From assembly GCA_945868845.1 (NCBI GenBank), contig CAMBMS010000012.1, positions 1 through 64,000 on the forward strand: a stretch of DNA of 64,000 nucleotides, written 5' to 3'. Of the stretch, positions 26,228 through 35,924 are shown piece by piece. How positions within the stretch are numbered: position 1 is the stretch's first letter; every line of letters begins with the position of its first letter. The translations under genes were made by a program, and so were the position numbers. The notes under the pieces are model-generated. The model saw only the letters and a list, made by a program, of their open reading frames with translations, did not search any database and was not told where the DNA came from. The stretch comes from Asaia bogorensis (GTDB lineage Bacteria; Pseudomonadota; Alphaproteobacteria; Acetobacterales; Acetobacteraceae).

Positions 26228-27103
26228 TTAGGCGGCGCGGATATCTGCCACGCGATAACCCTGCGCGAAAAGTAAAGCGCGTAGGTCGGCGTGATCGACG
26301 CGTGCGCGGGCCGCGGCCGCGACCGCCGGCTTGGCGCGGAATGCCACGCCCAGGCCGGCTTGGGCCAGCATGGCGAGATCGTTGGCACCATCGCCCACCG
26401 CTAGGGTGGCGCTCATTTTTAGCTTGCGTTGCGCCGCCATTTCCTTGAGTGCCGCGACCTTTGCATCTCGGCCGAGGATCGGTTCGCTCACCGCGCCGAG
26501 GAGCGCCACGCCGTCATCAAGTAAAATATTGGCGCGATGTGTATCGAACCCGAGCAAAGAGGTGACGCGGGACGTAAAATAAGTAAACCCCCCGGATACC
26601 AAGGCCGTCATCGCGTTATGCGCGCGCATCGTCGCAACCAGTTCCCTGGCGCCCGGAGTGAGTTCCGTGCGCGCCCACGTTTTTGCAAGCGCATCTAGGC
26701 TGAGGCCTTTCAGCATTGCCAGGCGTTCGCGTAGGGCCTCCTCGAAATTCAGTTCGTTGTTCATCGCCCGTGCGGTGATGGCGGAGATTTTTTCCTTCAA
26801 CCCGGCGTAGGCAGCCATCTCGTCCAGGGTTTCGCTAGTGATGATTGTGGAATCCATGTCCGCGATCAGCAGACCTTTGCGCCGTCCACGCGCTTTCACC
26901 GTGATGGCATCGATCGGTTTGTTGCCCAGGACCGCGCGCACCAGTGCCATATCGGGCGACGTGGCCAGTTGGATATCGGCGGCCTCCCCCGGGGAGAGGA
27001 TGTCGAGCGTTCCACCGCGCACCGCGTCGCGCACGCGAGCGATGGTCGGATCATCGAGGGTTGTGGCGGCGCGATTGGCGATCAGGGTAAGGATATGGGT
27101 CAT
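26228..27103 (-). CDS. serB: Phosphoserine phosphatase
   Basis: Last step of serine synthesis. The 291-aa HAD phosphatase has an N-terminal ACT-like segment (about residues 1-70) and the HAD motifs LIADMDSTIITSE (nucleophile Asp in DxDST), SGGFTYFTSRV and GDGANDLAMLAQAG. The start at 27103 is chosen on family grounds; the frame is open to 27142. It is divergent from miaA with only a few nucleotides between the starts, so their promoters must overlap the coding regions. Confidence 0.94.
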   Translation of the reverse strand: MTHILTLIANRAATTLDDPTIARVRDAVRGGTLDILSPGEAADIQLATSPDMALVRAVLGNKPIDAITVKARGRRKGLLIADMDSTIITSETLDEMAAYAGLKEKISAITARAMNNELNFEEALRERLAMLKGLSLDALAKTWARTELTPGARELVATMRAHNAMTALVSGGFTYFTSRVTSLLGFDTHRANILLDDGVALLGAVSEPILGRDAKVAALKEMAAQRKLKMSATLAVGDGANDLAMLAQAGLGVAFRAKPAVAAAARARVDHADLRALLFAQGYRVADIRAA

Positions 27104-27106
27104 GAG

Positions 27107-28105
27107 ATGGCGGAAATTGGCAGTGGGTGTGATGTGACGCAAGACAGGGCGGCAACAACCCTACCGAGTGCCCTTATTGTGGCGGGCCCCACCGCAAGCG
27201 GAAAATCGGCTCTCGCCATTGCTATCGCTGAACGCCTTGGCGGGGTGATCATCAATGCCGATTCCATGCAGGTGTATCGGGAATTACGCATCATCACCGC
27301 GCGGCCTACTGTGGCTGAGGAGGCGTGCACGCCGCATCGCCTGTATGGGACGCGCGCCGCGTCGGTGGCGGGCAGCGTGGCCTGGTGGCGCGAGAGAGCG
27401 TTGGCGGAGATGGCGGCGGCGCGGGATGCGGGCTTGCTGCCAATCGTCTGTGGCGGCACGGGGCTTTATTTCGCCGCGCTTCTGAACGGGCTCGCCGACA
27501 TTCCCGATCCTGGCGCGCCAGCGCGGGCGGAGGCGCGCGCGCTGTTGGCCGCGTATGGCCCCGCCGCCCTGCATGCCCGGCTGCTGGATATGGATCCGGC
27601 AACGGCCAGGCGGTTGAAACCCACCGACAGCCAACGTCTCGCCCGTGCCTGGGAGGTGTGGCTCGGGACGGGGCGGGGCCTCGCGGCATGGCATGCGCGG
27701 CCGTTGCCCCCCGCGACATGGCGCCTGCGTGCCATCCTGCTCGACCCGCCGCGCGCGGATTTGCGCGCCGCCATTGCTACCCGCTTCAACGCCATGCTGG
27801 TGGCCGGCGCGTTGGAGGAGGCGCGCGCCTTGTTGGCGCTGGGCTTGGATCCCGCGCTGCCGGCCATGCGTGCCCATGGGATGCCGGAGCTGGCGGCGCA
27901 TCTGCGGGGGGAAATCACCCTCGATGAGGCGGCACATCGCGCCAGGTTGGTGACGGGGCAGTATACCAAGCGCCAGGCAACGTGGTTTCGGCATCATGAA
28001 TTATCGAATATTGATCCCGTGCACACAATTCATGCGAGATTTGTCGATATGGCGCAATTTCCAGAAAGAAAATTGGCAGAAATATTGAATTTTATTCAAG
28101 GCTAG
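27107..28105 (+). CDS. miaA: tRNA dimethylallyltransferase
   Basis: Adds the isopentenyl group to A37 of tRNAs reading UNN codons. The protein (332 aa from 27107; 323 from the GTG at 27134) shows the P-loop IVAGPTASGKSALA, NADSMQVYRELRIITARPT, PIVCGGTGLYFAALL and QYTKRQATWFRHH, all MiaA signatures. No clear ribosome site marks either start. Divergent with serB; the ilvBNC operon follows after 78 nt. Confidence 0.94.
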   Translation: MAEIGSGCDVTQDRAATTLPSALIVAGPTASGKSALAIAIAERLGGVIINADSMQVYRELRIITARPTVAEEACTPHRLYGTRAASVAGSVAWWRERALAEMAAARDAGLLPIVCGGTGLYFAALLNGLADIPDPGAPARAEARALLAAYGPAALHARLLDMDPATARRLKPTDSQRLARAWEVWLGTGRGLAAWHARPLPPATWRLRAILLDPPRADLRAAIATRFNAMLVAGALEEARALLALGLDPALPAMRAHGMPELAAHLRGEITLDEAAHRARLVTGQYTKRQATWFRHHELSNIDPVHTIHARFVDMAQFPERKLAEILNFIQG

Positions 28106-28107
28106 GG

Positions 28108-28134
28108 TTGACGCGGTGCACCATCCCCTATTAT
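28108..28134 (+). promoter_or_regulatory. Candidate sigma-70 promoter of ilvB
   Basis: TTGACG at 28108-28113 and TATTAT at 28129-28134 are close to consensus but with a short 15-nt spacer, about 50 nt before the ilvB start. No run of Leu/Val/Ile codons indicating an attenuator leader was seen in the remaining 50 nt. Confidence 0.4.
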
Positions 28135-28183
28135 CCGTTCGCCCTCACGCGGCCTGAGGCGCCGCATCGTTAAGGACATCGAC

Positions 28184-29980
28184 ATGCCGGCCGATATTCA
28201 GCCCCCAACCGGCCCCAAGCCGGGCGCCGAAATTCTGCTTCAAGCCCTGAAGGAACAGGGTGTCGAGGTGATTTTTGGCTATCCGGGTGGCGCGGTACTG
28301 CCGATTTATGACGCGATTTTCAAGCAGAATGCCATTCGCCACATCCTAGTCCGCCAGGAAGGCGGCGCGGTGCATGCAGCGGAGGGTTATGCGCGTTCCA
28401 CCGGCAAGGTGGGCGTGGTGCTGGTGACCTCCGGCCCCGGTGCGACGAATGCGGTGACCGGGTTGGTAGACGCGCTGATGGACTCGATTCCAGTTGTTTG
28501 CCTCACCGGGCAGGTGCCGACGCATTTGATCGGCAATGATGCGTTTCAGGAAGCCGATACCACGGGGATCACGCGGCCGGCGACGAAGCATAACTATTTG
28601 GTAAAGAAATCCGAGGATCTGGCGCGGGTGGTGCATGAGGCGTTCTACGTTGCGCGCTCTGGCCGGCCGGGGCCGGTGGTCATTGATCTGCCGAAGGATA
28701 TCCTGATCAATCCGGCGCCCTATACCGCCGCGCTTGAGACGCCGCATCGCAGCTACAAGCCGCAGACCGAGCCCGATCCGGCATTGATCGCGCAGGCGGT
28801 GGCGTTTCTGAAGCAGGCGAAGAAGCCGGTGATCTATACCGGCGGTGGGGTCATCAATGCCGGGCCTGCGGCGTCCGCCGCGATGGTGGAATTCGTGCGT
28901 GCCACCGGCTTTCCGGTGACGAATACCCTGATGGGGCTGGGGGCCTACCCGTCGCCCGATCCGTTGTTCCTCGGCATGCTGGGCATGCATGGCACGTATC
29001 AGGCCAACATGGCGATGCATGATTGCGATGTGATGCTGAATATTGGCGCACGGTTCGATGACCGGGTGACGGGGCGGCTGAACGCGTTCAGCCCGAACTC
29101 GAAGAAGATCCATATCGATATCGACCGGTCTTCCATAAACAAGAGTGTGCATGTCGATCTGGGCATCGTCGCCGATGCCGGCAAGGCGATTTCCGCCCTC
29201 GCGGCAGCGTGGAAGAAGGATAAAACCAGAGTGGATTCGAAGGCGCTGGCCACTTGGTGGGCGCGCATCGAGGATTGGCGGGCGAAGGATTGCCTGAAAT
29301 TCACCCAGGATATGACCAAGGGTGCGGTAATTAAGCCGCAATACGCCATCCAGCGTCTGTTCGAAATCACGCAGGAATTGAAGCGGGAAACCTTTATCAC
29401 GACGGAAGTGGGCCAGCATCAGATGTGGGCGGCGCAGTTCTTTCATTTTCGCCAGCCCAATCGCTGGATGACTTCGGGCGGGCTTGGCACCATGGGTTAC
29501 GGATTGCCGGCGGCGATGGGCGTGCAGGTGGCGCACCCCGATGCGCTGGTGATCGATATCGCGGGCGAGGCATCGATTCTGATGAACATCCAGGAAATGT
29601 CGACTCTGGCGCAATATCGCCTGCCGGTGAAAATCTTCATTCTTAATAACCAATATATGGGCATGGTGCGCCAGTGGCAGGAATTGCTGCATGGCGCGCG
29701 CTATTCGGAAAGTTACACCGCGGCGCTGCCGGATTTTGTGAAACTGGCGGAGAGCTTCCATGCCGAGGGATTGCGTGCCGAATCGGTAGATCAGCTGGAC
29801 GAAGTGATCCGGCGCATGATCGTCAGTGAAAAGTCAGTGATGGCCGATATCTGCGTAGACCAGAAGGAAAATTGCTTTCCGATGATTCCGTCCGGAGCCG
29901 CGCATAATGAAATGATCCTGGGGCCGGAGCATGACGACCAGGTGGCTGGCGTGACCGATGCCGGCATGGCGCTGGTTTAG
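28184..29980 (+). CDS. ilvB: Acetolactate synthase large (catalytic) subunit
   Basis: Condenses pyruvate with pyruvate or 2-oxobutyrate, the first step of Val/Leu/Ile synthesis. The 598-aa thiamine-diphosphate enzyme has the catalytic-Glu segment near GYPGGAVLPIYDAI and EGGAVHAAEGYARSTG, the FAD/central domain (GARFDDRVTG), and the TPP-binding GEASILMNIQEMST followed by LNNQYMGMVRQWQE. The GEAS form of the GDGS motif is usual in alphaproteobacteria. First gene of ilvB-ilvN-ilvC. Confidence 0.96.
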   Translation: MPADIQPPTGPKPGAEILLQALKEQGVEVIFGYPGGAVLPIYDAIFKQNAIRHILVRQEGGAVHAAEGYARSTGKVGVVLVTSGPGATNAVTGLVDALMDSIPVVCLTGQVPTHLIGNDAFQEADTTGITRPATKHNYLVKKSEDLARVVHEAFYVARSGRPGPVVIDLPKDILINPAPYTAALETPHRSYKPQTEPDPALIAQAVAFLKQAKKPVIYTGGGVINAGPAASAAMVEFVRATGFPVTNTLMGLGAYPSPDPLFLGMLGMHGTYQANMAMHDCDVMLNIGARFDDRVTGRLNAFSPNSKKIHIDIDRSSINKSVHVDLGIVADAGKAISALAAAWKKDKTRVDSKALATWWARIEDWRAKDCLKFTQDMTKGAVIKPQYAIQRLFEITQELKRETFITTEVGQHQMWAAQFFHFRQPNRWMTSGGLGTMGYGLPAAMGVQVAHPDALVIDIAGEASILMNIQEMSTLAQYRLPVKIFILNNQYMGMVRQWQELLHGARYSESYTAALPDFVKLAESFHAEGLRAESVDQLDEVIRRMIVSEKSVMADICVDQKENCFPMIPSGAAHNEMILGPEHDDQVAGVTDAGMALV

Positions 29981-30015
29981 ACCTTTCTTACATTCCTTCG
30001 TAGGCGGTTTGACGT

Positions 30016-30525
30016 ATGTCCGGTACTCTTGAGCGCATGGCGACCATCTCGATGCTGGTTGATAACGAGGCCGGGGTATTGGCGCGCGTGATCGGATTGT
30101 TTGCCGGGCGTGGCTATAATATCGATAGTCTGACCGTGGCCACGGTGGATGCCGATCGGCGGCAGTCACGGATCAATATTGTGACGTCCGGCACCGACAT
30201 GGTGATCCAGCAGATCACGGCGCAGCTGGACCGGCTGGTGCCGGTGCATAGGGTGTCAGACCTGACCCATGAAGGCCCTTATATCGCGCGCGAGATGGCC
30301 ATGATCAAGGTGGTGGCATCCGGGGAACCGCGGGTGGAGGCGCTGCGGATTGCCGAGGCGTTTCGCGCGCGAATGATCGACGCGACCACCAACAGTTTTG
30401 TCTTCGAACTGACTGGAAACACGGACAAGTTGGATGCGTTTCTCGACCTGATGCGCCCCTTGGGTTTGGCCGAAATTTCGCGTACAGGCGTTGCCGCGAT
30501 CGCGCGCGGTGTGCGCACCATCTGA
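30016..30525 (+). CDS. ilvN: Acetolactate synthase small (regulatory) subunit
   Basis: 169-aa regulatory subunit conferring valine feedback inhibition and activating the catalytic subunit. The N-terminal ACT domain reads ISMLVDNEAGVLARVIGLFAGRGYNIDSLTV (in part), the most conserved feature, with the valine-binding Asn in GYNIDSL. The C-terminal domain includes FRARMIDATTNSFVFELTGN. It follows ilvB by 35 nt and precedes ilvC by 21 nt. Confidence 0.95.
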   Translation: MSGTLERMATISMLVDNEAGVLARVIGLFAGRGYNIDSLTVATVDADRRQSRINIVTSGTDMVIQQITAQLDRLVPVHRVSDLTHEGPYIAREMAMIKVVASGEPRVEALRIAEAFRARMIDATTNSFVFELTGNTDKLDAFLDLMRPLGLAEISRTGVAAIARGVRTI

Positions 30526-30528
30526 TAA

Positions 30529-31566
<1,038 letters not shown>

Positions 31567-31586
31567 AGTCTGCTTGGCACGATAAA

Positions 31587-31613
31587 GGCGGACCCCCTGG
31601 TGGGGGTTCGCGG
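31587..31613 (+). terminator. Terminator-like hairpin after ilvC
   Basis: GCGGACCCCC (from about 31588) and GGGGGTTCGC pair around a TGGT loop, about 20 nt after the ilvC stop; GGAGTTTTG follows. It is a good candidate for the end of the ilvBNC transcript and marks the boundary to insertion-sequence DNA. Confidence 0.6.
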
Positions 31614-31649
31614 AGTTTTGTCGTGTCGCTGCAGGGTCGGCCGGTAATG

Positions 31650-32048
31650 CGGTACGTCTCTCGCCAACATCAGGTCCGACAATGGCTCGTAGTTTATCGC
31701 TGCTGCCGTAAAGAAATAGCTTGGCAAGACCGGCGTGACGACGCTCTACATCACGTCCGCTTCCCCTTGGGAAAGCGCCTACAACGAGAGCTTCAACAGG
31801 TCGCTGCGTGACGAATTTCTCAACGGTGAGATCGTCTGCAGTCTTGCCGAGGCCAAGATTTTGATCGAAGCCTAGCGACGGCACTACCACACAATCCGCC
31901 CGTACAGCAGCCTCGGCTATCGACCACGGGCCTCGGAAACCGTGACGCCGCTATTGCCGCCTTCCGGTTCCGCCACGCTCCACCTCCAGGCGGCTATCGC
32001 GAAGGAAGCAACAATACACTAACATTCAATCTGGACCACCTAATGGGG
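31650..32048 (+). mobile_element. IS3-family orfB remnant (3' end with terminal repeat)
   Basis: One plus-strand frame reads IRSDNGS (second catalytic Asp region), a stop, VKK, a stop, then GKTGVTTLYITSASPWESAY, NESFNRSLRDEFLNGEI with the catalytic Glu, SLAEAKILIEA, a stop, RRHYHTIRPYSSLGYRP, and ends at 32020-32022. The frame is intact apart from three nonsense codons, so decay was by point mutation. CTGGACCACCTAATGGGG at 32031-32048 is a typical terminal inverted repeat. The 5' two-thirds of the element is missing. Confidence 0.85.
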
Positions 32049-32050
32049 AT

Positions 32051-32164
32051 CGATCAGTTTCGGGCTTCCTGGTCACGGTGCCCGGGATCACACAGGTGGT
32101 TTTTACCTGTTTCGGCGCGGATATCCTGCTGGCCTATCAAAGCGCGATGGAGAATGTTGCATGA
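32051..32164 (+). pseudogene. Beheaded gene tail coupled to the epoxide hydrolase gene
   Basis: From the insertion-sequence end a frame runs RSVSGFLVTVPGITQVVFTC, FGADILLAYQSAMENVA, stopping at 32162-32164 and overlapping the ATG of the next gene (ATGA). The sequence looks like a natural protein C-terminus, so the insertion or a later deletion seems to have removed the rest. The family is not recognised. Confidence 0.5.
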
Positions 32165-33318
32165 CGCCCCAGCCCTTTCGCCTGCATGTCGATGATGCCG
32201 CGATTGCGGATTTGCGGGATCGACTAGGACGGACTCGTTTCCCCGATCAGGCCCCGGATGCTCCCTGGGCCTATGGCACGGATATCTCATATCAACGCGT
32301 GCTCGTCGCCTATTGGCGAGACAAATTCGACTGGCGAGCCTGGGAAGCGCGGCTGAATGCATTTCCGCAATTCAAGGTTCCTCTGTATGGCATCGACCTG
32401 CATTATCTGCACGTCCCTGGCGTGGGGCCGAATCCGAAGCCCTTGCTGCTGCTGCATGGTTGGCCCGGTTCGGTGTTTGAGTTTATCGACATCATTCCGC
32501 GCCTGACGGACCCGGTGCGGTTTGGCGGGCGGGCGGAAGACGCGTTCACGGTAATCGCCCCATCGCTGCCGGGCTATGGATTATCGTTCGTACCTAACCA
32601 GAAACGCTTTGGCATAGCGCAAATCTCCGACTGCTTTGCCGATTTGATGACGCAAGTCCTGGGCATAAAAAAATTCGCTGCGCAGGGCGGCGATTGGGGT
32701 GCGTTTACCTGCTCCAGTCTGGGTGCGCGGCATGCGGAGAAGCTGGTGGGCATTCACCTCAATATGCTCGCCCTGCGCCCGGATGCCCCGTTGCCTGCCA
32801 ACCCGACGCCGGAGGAGTTGCGTTATGCGGAGGAAATTAGGCGTTGGGCGAAGGAAGAGACAGGCTATATCCAGATTCAGGGCACGCGGCCGCAGACCTT
32901 GGCTTATGCACTGACCGACTCTCCCGCGGGTCTGGCTGCCTGGATCGCGGAAAAATTCCATGTTTGGACGGATCACGCGGGTGATTTCGAAACCGTGGTC
33001 GGACGTGATCATCTGCTTGCGAATATTTCCCTCTACTGGTTCACCGGCGCGATCGGCTCCTCCTTCTGGCCCTATCACGACCGGTTGCACGGGCCGTGGC
33101 CAATCCCCGATGGGCGGACAGTGGATGTACCGACCGGCTACGCGGCGTTTCCGCGGGAAATCCGCCGCCCGCCGCGCTCGATCGCGGAGAAGATTTATAC
33201 CGATATCAGGCAATGGACGGTGATGCCCAAGGGCGGGCATTTCGCGGCGATGGAGCAGCCGGAAGCGTTGACGCGGGATGTGGTGGATTTTTTTCGGCCA
33301 TTGCGCGGCGGGTTTTAG
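32161..33318 (+). CDS. Epoxide hydrolase (EHN domain, alpha/beta-hydrolase fold)
   Basis: 385-aa hydrolase of the microsomal epoxide hydrolase type. The N-terminal EHN domain (about residues 3-110) contains LRDRLGRTRFPDQ and WRAWEARLNAFPQFKV; the hydrolase core has the oxyanion HGWPGS (99-104), nucleophile Asp178 in GGDWG, and catalytic His360 in KGGHFAAMEQPE. The YWFTGAIGSSFWPY segment supplies cap-domain tyrosines. The physiological substrate is unknown. Its start overlaps the tail of a beheaded gene; a VOC gene follows by 15 nt. Confidence 0.9.
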   Translation: MTPQPFRLHVDDAAIADLRDRLGRTRFPDQAPDAPWAYGTDISYQRVLVAYWRDKFDWRAWEARLNAFPQFKVPLYGIDLHYLHVPGVGPNPKPLLLLHGWPGSVFEFIDIIPRLTDPVRFGGRAEDAFTVIAPSLPGYGLSFVPNQKRFGIAQISDCFADLMTQVLGIKKFAAQGGDWGAFTCSSLGARHAEKLVGIHLNMLALRPDAPLPANPTPEELRYAEEIRRWAKEETGYIQIQGTRPQTLAYALTDSPAGLAAWIAEKFHVWTDHAGDFETVVGRDHLLANISLYWFTGAIGSSFWPYHDRLHGPWPIPDGRTVDVPTGYAAFPREIRRPPRSIAEKIYTDIRQWTVMPKGGHFAAMEQPEALTRDVVDFFRPLRGGF

Positions 33319-33333
33319 TTTTGGGAGGATGGC

Positions 33334-33864
33334 ATGAGCCGGCTATTCGGAGATTTTCGTCAGGTTGGCATCGTCGTGCGCGATATCGAATCGGCGATGA
33401 AGCATTGGATCGAGGTCTGCGGCGTCGGGCCGTGGTTTTATACTGACAGGTTGGCAGTGACGGGTTTTACCTATCGCGGTGTGCGCCATGACGACATTCA
33501 CCTGTCGATCGCCCTGGCGAATTCCGGTGATGTGCAACTCGAATTGATTCAGCAGCGTTGCAACCGGCCGAGTATGTATCAGGATTTTCTCCGCGCCGGG
33601 CGCGAGGGGATGCAGCATTGGTCGAGCTGGCCGGTGGATTATGATGCGAAGCTGACATATGCCTTGGCTAATGGCTATACGATCGGCCAGCAGGGCGATA
33701 GCCCGCGCGGACCGTTCGTTTACTTATGGAATGAAGGCCATCCCGGTACGGTGATCGAGATGGCGCAGATGACACCCGAACGCGCGCGGATTTTCGGCGG
33801 TGTGCGCGATGCGGCGCTTGACTGGGATGGGCGGGATCCGGTTCGGCGCAGCTGGCCAGCATGA
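33334..33864 (+). CDS. VOC-superfamily (glyoxalase/epimerase-like) protein
   Basis: 176-aa protein with the vicinal oxygen chelate fold: FRQVGIVVRDIESAMKHWIEVCGVGPWF is the first beta-alpha-beta unit, here shown as part of residues 6-33, with similarity to methylmalonyl-CoA epimerase/glyoxalase I proteins. VQLELIQQ and GTVIEMAQMTPER give acidic metal-ligand candidates. The 15-nt gap to the epoxide hydrolase suggests shared transcription, perhaps a small catabolic or detoxifying unit whose first gene has been destroyed. GGGAGG precedes the ATG. Confidence 0.8.
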   Translation: MSRLFGDFRQVGIVVRDIESAMKHWIEVCGVGPWFYTDRLAVTGFTYRGVRHDDIHLSIALANSGDVQLELIQQRCNRPSMYQDFLRAGREGMQHWSSWPVDYDAKLTYALANGYTIGQQGDSPRGPFVYLWNEGHPGTVIEMAQMTPERARIFGGVRDAALDWDGRDPVRRSWPA

Positions 33865-33871
33865 GGGGGCA

Positions 33872-34558
33872 TTACGCTGCCGGGTTGACGGCCTCGGCTG
33901 GGATGTCGCGCAGTCGTTTGGATAGGCTGGCGACGACATTGGCGAACATCGATTCTGTCAGCCGGCCCGTGTTCGTGTTGTAGCGAGAGACGTGATAGCT
34001 GTCCGCCAGTAACAGCCCGCCGGGTAGGCTGTGGACATCGCCATGGCGGAAGCGGATGCGGGTTACCGGTATGCCGCAGGCCTTCAGCACGGCGGCATGC
34101 GCCAGGACACCCAGCGTCAGTACCGCGCGCAGACGCGGCATCGTTTGCAGTTCGCCGCGCAGGAAGCGGTTGCAGGTGGTGACTTCCAACAAATTGGGCA
34201 AATTAGCCGGCGGCACGCATCGCACGGCATTGGCGATGCGGCAATCCTGGAGTAGCAATCCGTCCGAGAGGTCCGCACCATAGACGCCGGTGGCAAAGCC
34301 ATGCGCCAGCAGGGTGTTGTAGAGTAGCAAGCCCGCGTGATCGCCGGTGAAGGGCCGGCCGGTGCGGTTGGCGCCGCGTAACCCGGGGGCCATGCCAACC
34401 ACCAGCAGGCTGGCGCTCAGCGGTCCGAAGCTGGGCACGGGGGCATTGAACCAGCCCGGATTCGCGGCGCGGTTGGAGACCCGGTAGGCAGCCAGCCTTG
34501 GGCAGAGTTCGCAATCCCCTGCCGGGGCTGAAGGATCGCTATCCGAAGTTTGTTTCAC
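33872..34558 (-). CDS. Uracil-DNA glycosylase, family 5 (UDGb)
   Basis: 228-aa iron-sulfur DNA glycosylase that removes uracil and other deaminated bases. CELCPRLAAYR supplies two cluster cysteines, and ANAVRCVPP and EVTTCNRFL the other two. Motif A is GMAPGLRGANRTGRPFTGD, which lacks the polar catalytic residue of families 1 and 4, a UDGb hallmark; motif B is SYHVSRYNTNTGRLT (UDGb often has HCS). The start overlaps the stop of the NYN gene (ATGA at 34555-34558). Confidence 0.87.
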   Translation of the reverse strand: MKQTSDSDPSAPAGDCELCPRLAAYRVSNRAANPGWFNAPVPSFGPLSASLLVVGMAPGLRGANRTGRPFTGDHAGLLLYNTLLAHGFATGVYGADLSDGLLLQDCRIANAVRCVPPANLPNLLEVTTCNRFLRGELQTMPRLRAVLTLGVLAHAAVLKACGIPVTRIRFRHGDVHSLPGGLLLADSYHVSRYNTNTGRLTESMFANVVASLSKRLRDIPAEAVNPAA

Positions 34559-35157
34559 GCGGTTTCTGTGTCCGGGAAGGGATCCGCTGGGGTGGTCCGG
34601 GCCGGGCCCGTGCGGGGGCGCGGTTCGGTCTGTCGGCGGGTGAAATCGGGGGCGATGTCGGACAGTTCGATGAACTGGTCCGCCTGGCGGCGTAATTCAT
34701 CGGCCACCATCGGCGGCGTGGTGCGGATGGAGGAAATGATGGAGACGCGCACGCCCTGTCGCTGCACGGCTTCTACCAACCGGCGAAAATCGGCGTCGCC
34801 CGAAAACAGCACGGCATGGTCGATCTTCGGGGCCAGTTCCATCATGTCCACAGCGATTTCGATGTCCATATTGCCCTTCACGCGGCGACGGCCGGTGGCA
34901 TCGGTGTATTCCTTGGCGGGTTTCGTCACTAGATTATAGCCGTTATATGCCAACCAATCAGTTAATGGCTTCAGGGGCGAATAATCCTCCGTCTCCAGCA
35001 GTGCGGAATAGTAATAGGCGCGGATGATCTGTGCCTTGCCGCGGAAGTAATGCAGCAGATTGCGGTAATCAACGTCGAAGCCGATATTGCGCGAGGCGGA
35101 ATAGAGATTGGCGCCATCGATAAACAGAGCCACCCGCTCCTGGGGTAAAAAATGCAT
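34555..35157 (-). CDS. NYN-domain (LabA/DUF88) putative ribonuclease
   Basis: 200-aa protein with a PIN-like NYN domain: ALFIDGANLYSASRNIGFD, NMDIEIAVDMMELAP and HAVLFSGDADFRRLVEAV carry the acidic residues expected to bind the metal for RNA cleavage. The C-terminal 25 residues are Pro/Arg/Thr-rich and probably disordered. Family members act on RNA, and LabA itself affects circadian output in cyanobacteria; the role here is unknown. Translational coupling to UDGb is notable. Divergent from folK. Confidence 0.85.
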   Translation of the reverse strand: MHFLPQERVALFIDGANLYSASRNIGFDVDYRNLLHYFRGKAQIIRAYYYSALLETEDYSPLKPLTDWLAYNGYNLVTKPAKEYTDATGRRRVKGNMDIEIAVDMMELAPKIDHAVLFSGDADFRRLVEAVQRQGVRVSIISSIRTTPPMVADELRRQADQFIELSDIAPDFTRRQTEPRPRTGPARTTPADPFPDTETA

Positions 35158-35289
35158 GGTGAATGACCTTCCTGTTCGAATATGGACAAATGCCGGGGGT
35201 GAATATTACCGGTGAGAATTGCGCGGGCCGCATCAAATATAAAACGCTAATCTCCGCGTGGCGGCATTATCGCGCGCGGGAGGGCAAAT

Positions 35290-35844
35290 GTGAACCAGAT
35301 TGACGCAATCGGATCGATCCTAGTGGCGATCGGGTCCAATCTGGGGGACGCGGCCGGGCATCCGCCGCTGGAGATCTGCCGCCGCGCGGCCATGGCGCTG
35401 GATGGTTTGGTGGGATTGCGGGCGGTAGCGGTCTCCCGCTGGTATCGCAGTGCGCCGCAGCCGCCGTCTGACCAGCCGGATTTCATCAATGGTGTGGCGC
35501 GGCTGGCCGGGAAGGTCGCGCCGGAGGTTTTGTTGGCGGCGTTGCAGCGTATGGAGGCGGCGGCCGGGCGGGTGCGGGGCGTGACGAACGCGGCGCGCGT
35601 GCTGGATCTGGACATCATTGCCATGGGCGATCTGGTGTGTTCGGCGCCGGATCCGATCCTGCCGCATCCGCGCGCCCATATGCGGGCCTTCGTACTGGCG
35701 CCGTTGGCCGAAGTGGCACCGGATTGGCGCCATCCGCTGCTGCATTGCAGCGCGACTGACCTGCTGGCCCTGGTGAAAGACCAGCCGGTAGATGTGATTT
35801 ACCCGCCGATTGGCGCGATTTGCTTGCCGAAAGGCGTAGTTTGA
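35290..35844 (+). CDS. folK: 2-amino-4-hydroxy-6-hydroxymethyldihydropteridine pyrophosphokinase
   Basis: Transfers pyrophosphate from ATP to the pterin in folate synthesis. The 184-aa product shows VAIGSNLGDA, VSRWYRSAP, DQPDFINGVARL and the HPPK signature GRVRGVTNAARVLDLDIIAMG (in part; RxLDLDI holds the metal-binding Asp pair), followed by LPHPRAHMRAFVLAPL. GGAGG lies 6 nt before the GTG start. folP is not adjacent. Confidence 0.94.
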   Translation: MNQIDAIGSILVAIGSNLGDAAGHPPLEICRRAAMALDGLVGLRAVAVSRWYRSAPQPPSDQPDFINGVARLAGKVAPEVLLAALQRMEAAAGRVRGVTNAARVLDLDIIAMGDLVCSAPDPILPHPRAHMRAFVLAPLAEVAPDWRHPLLHCSATDLLALVKDQPVDVIYPPIGAICLPKGVV

Positions 35845-35924
35845 AGGGCTTGGCGCTTGCTTTCCAGGGAGGGCACGCCTAACTAGGGTCTCGATACCCG
35901 ATATCTTGCCCGGAGGCTACACGG

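Noticed and set aside
28346-29761. Long antisense open frame (471 codons) opposite ilvB
   Set aside because: It lies wholly inside a clear gene, has no family resemblance, and is explained by GC-rich third positions of ilvB.
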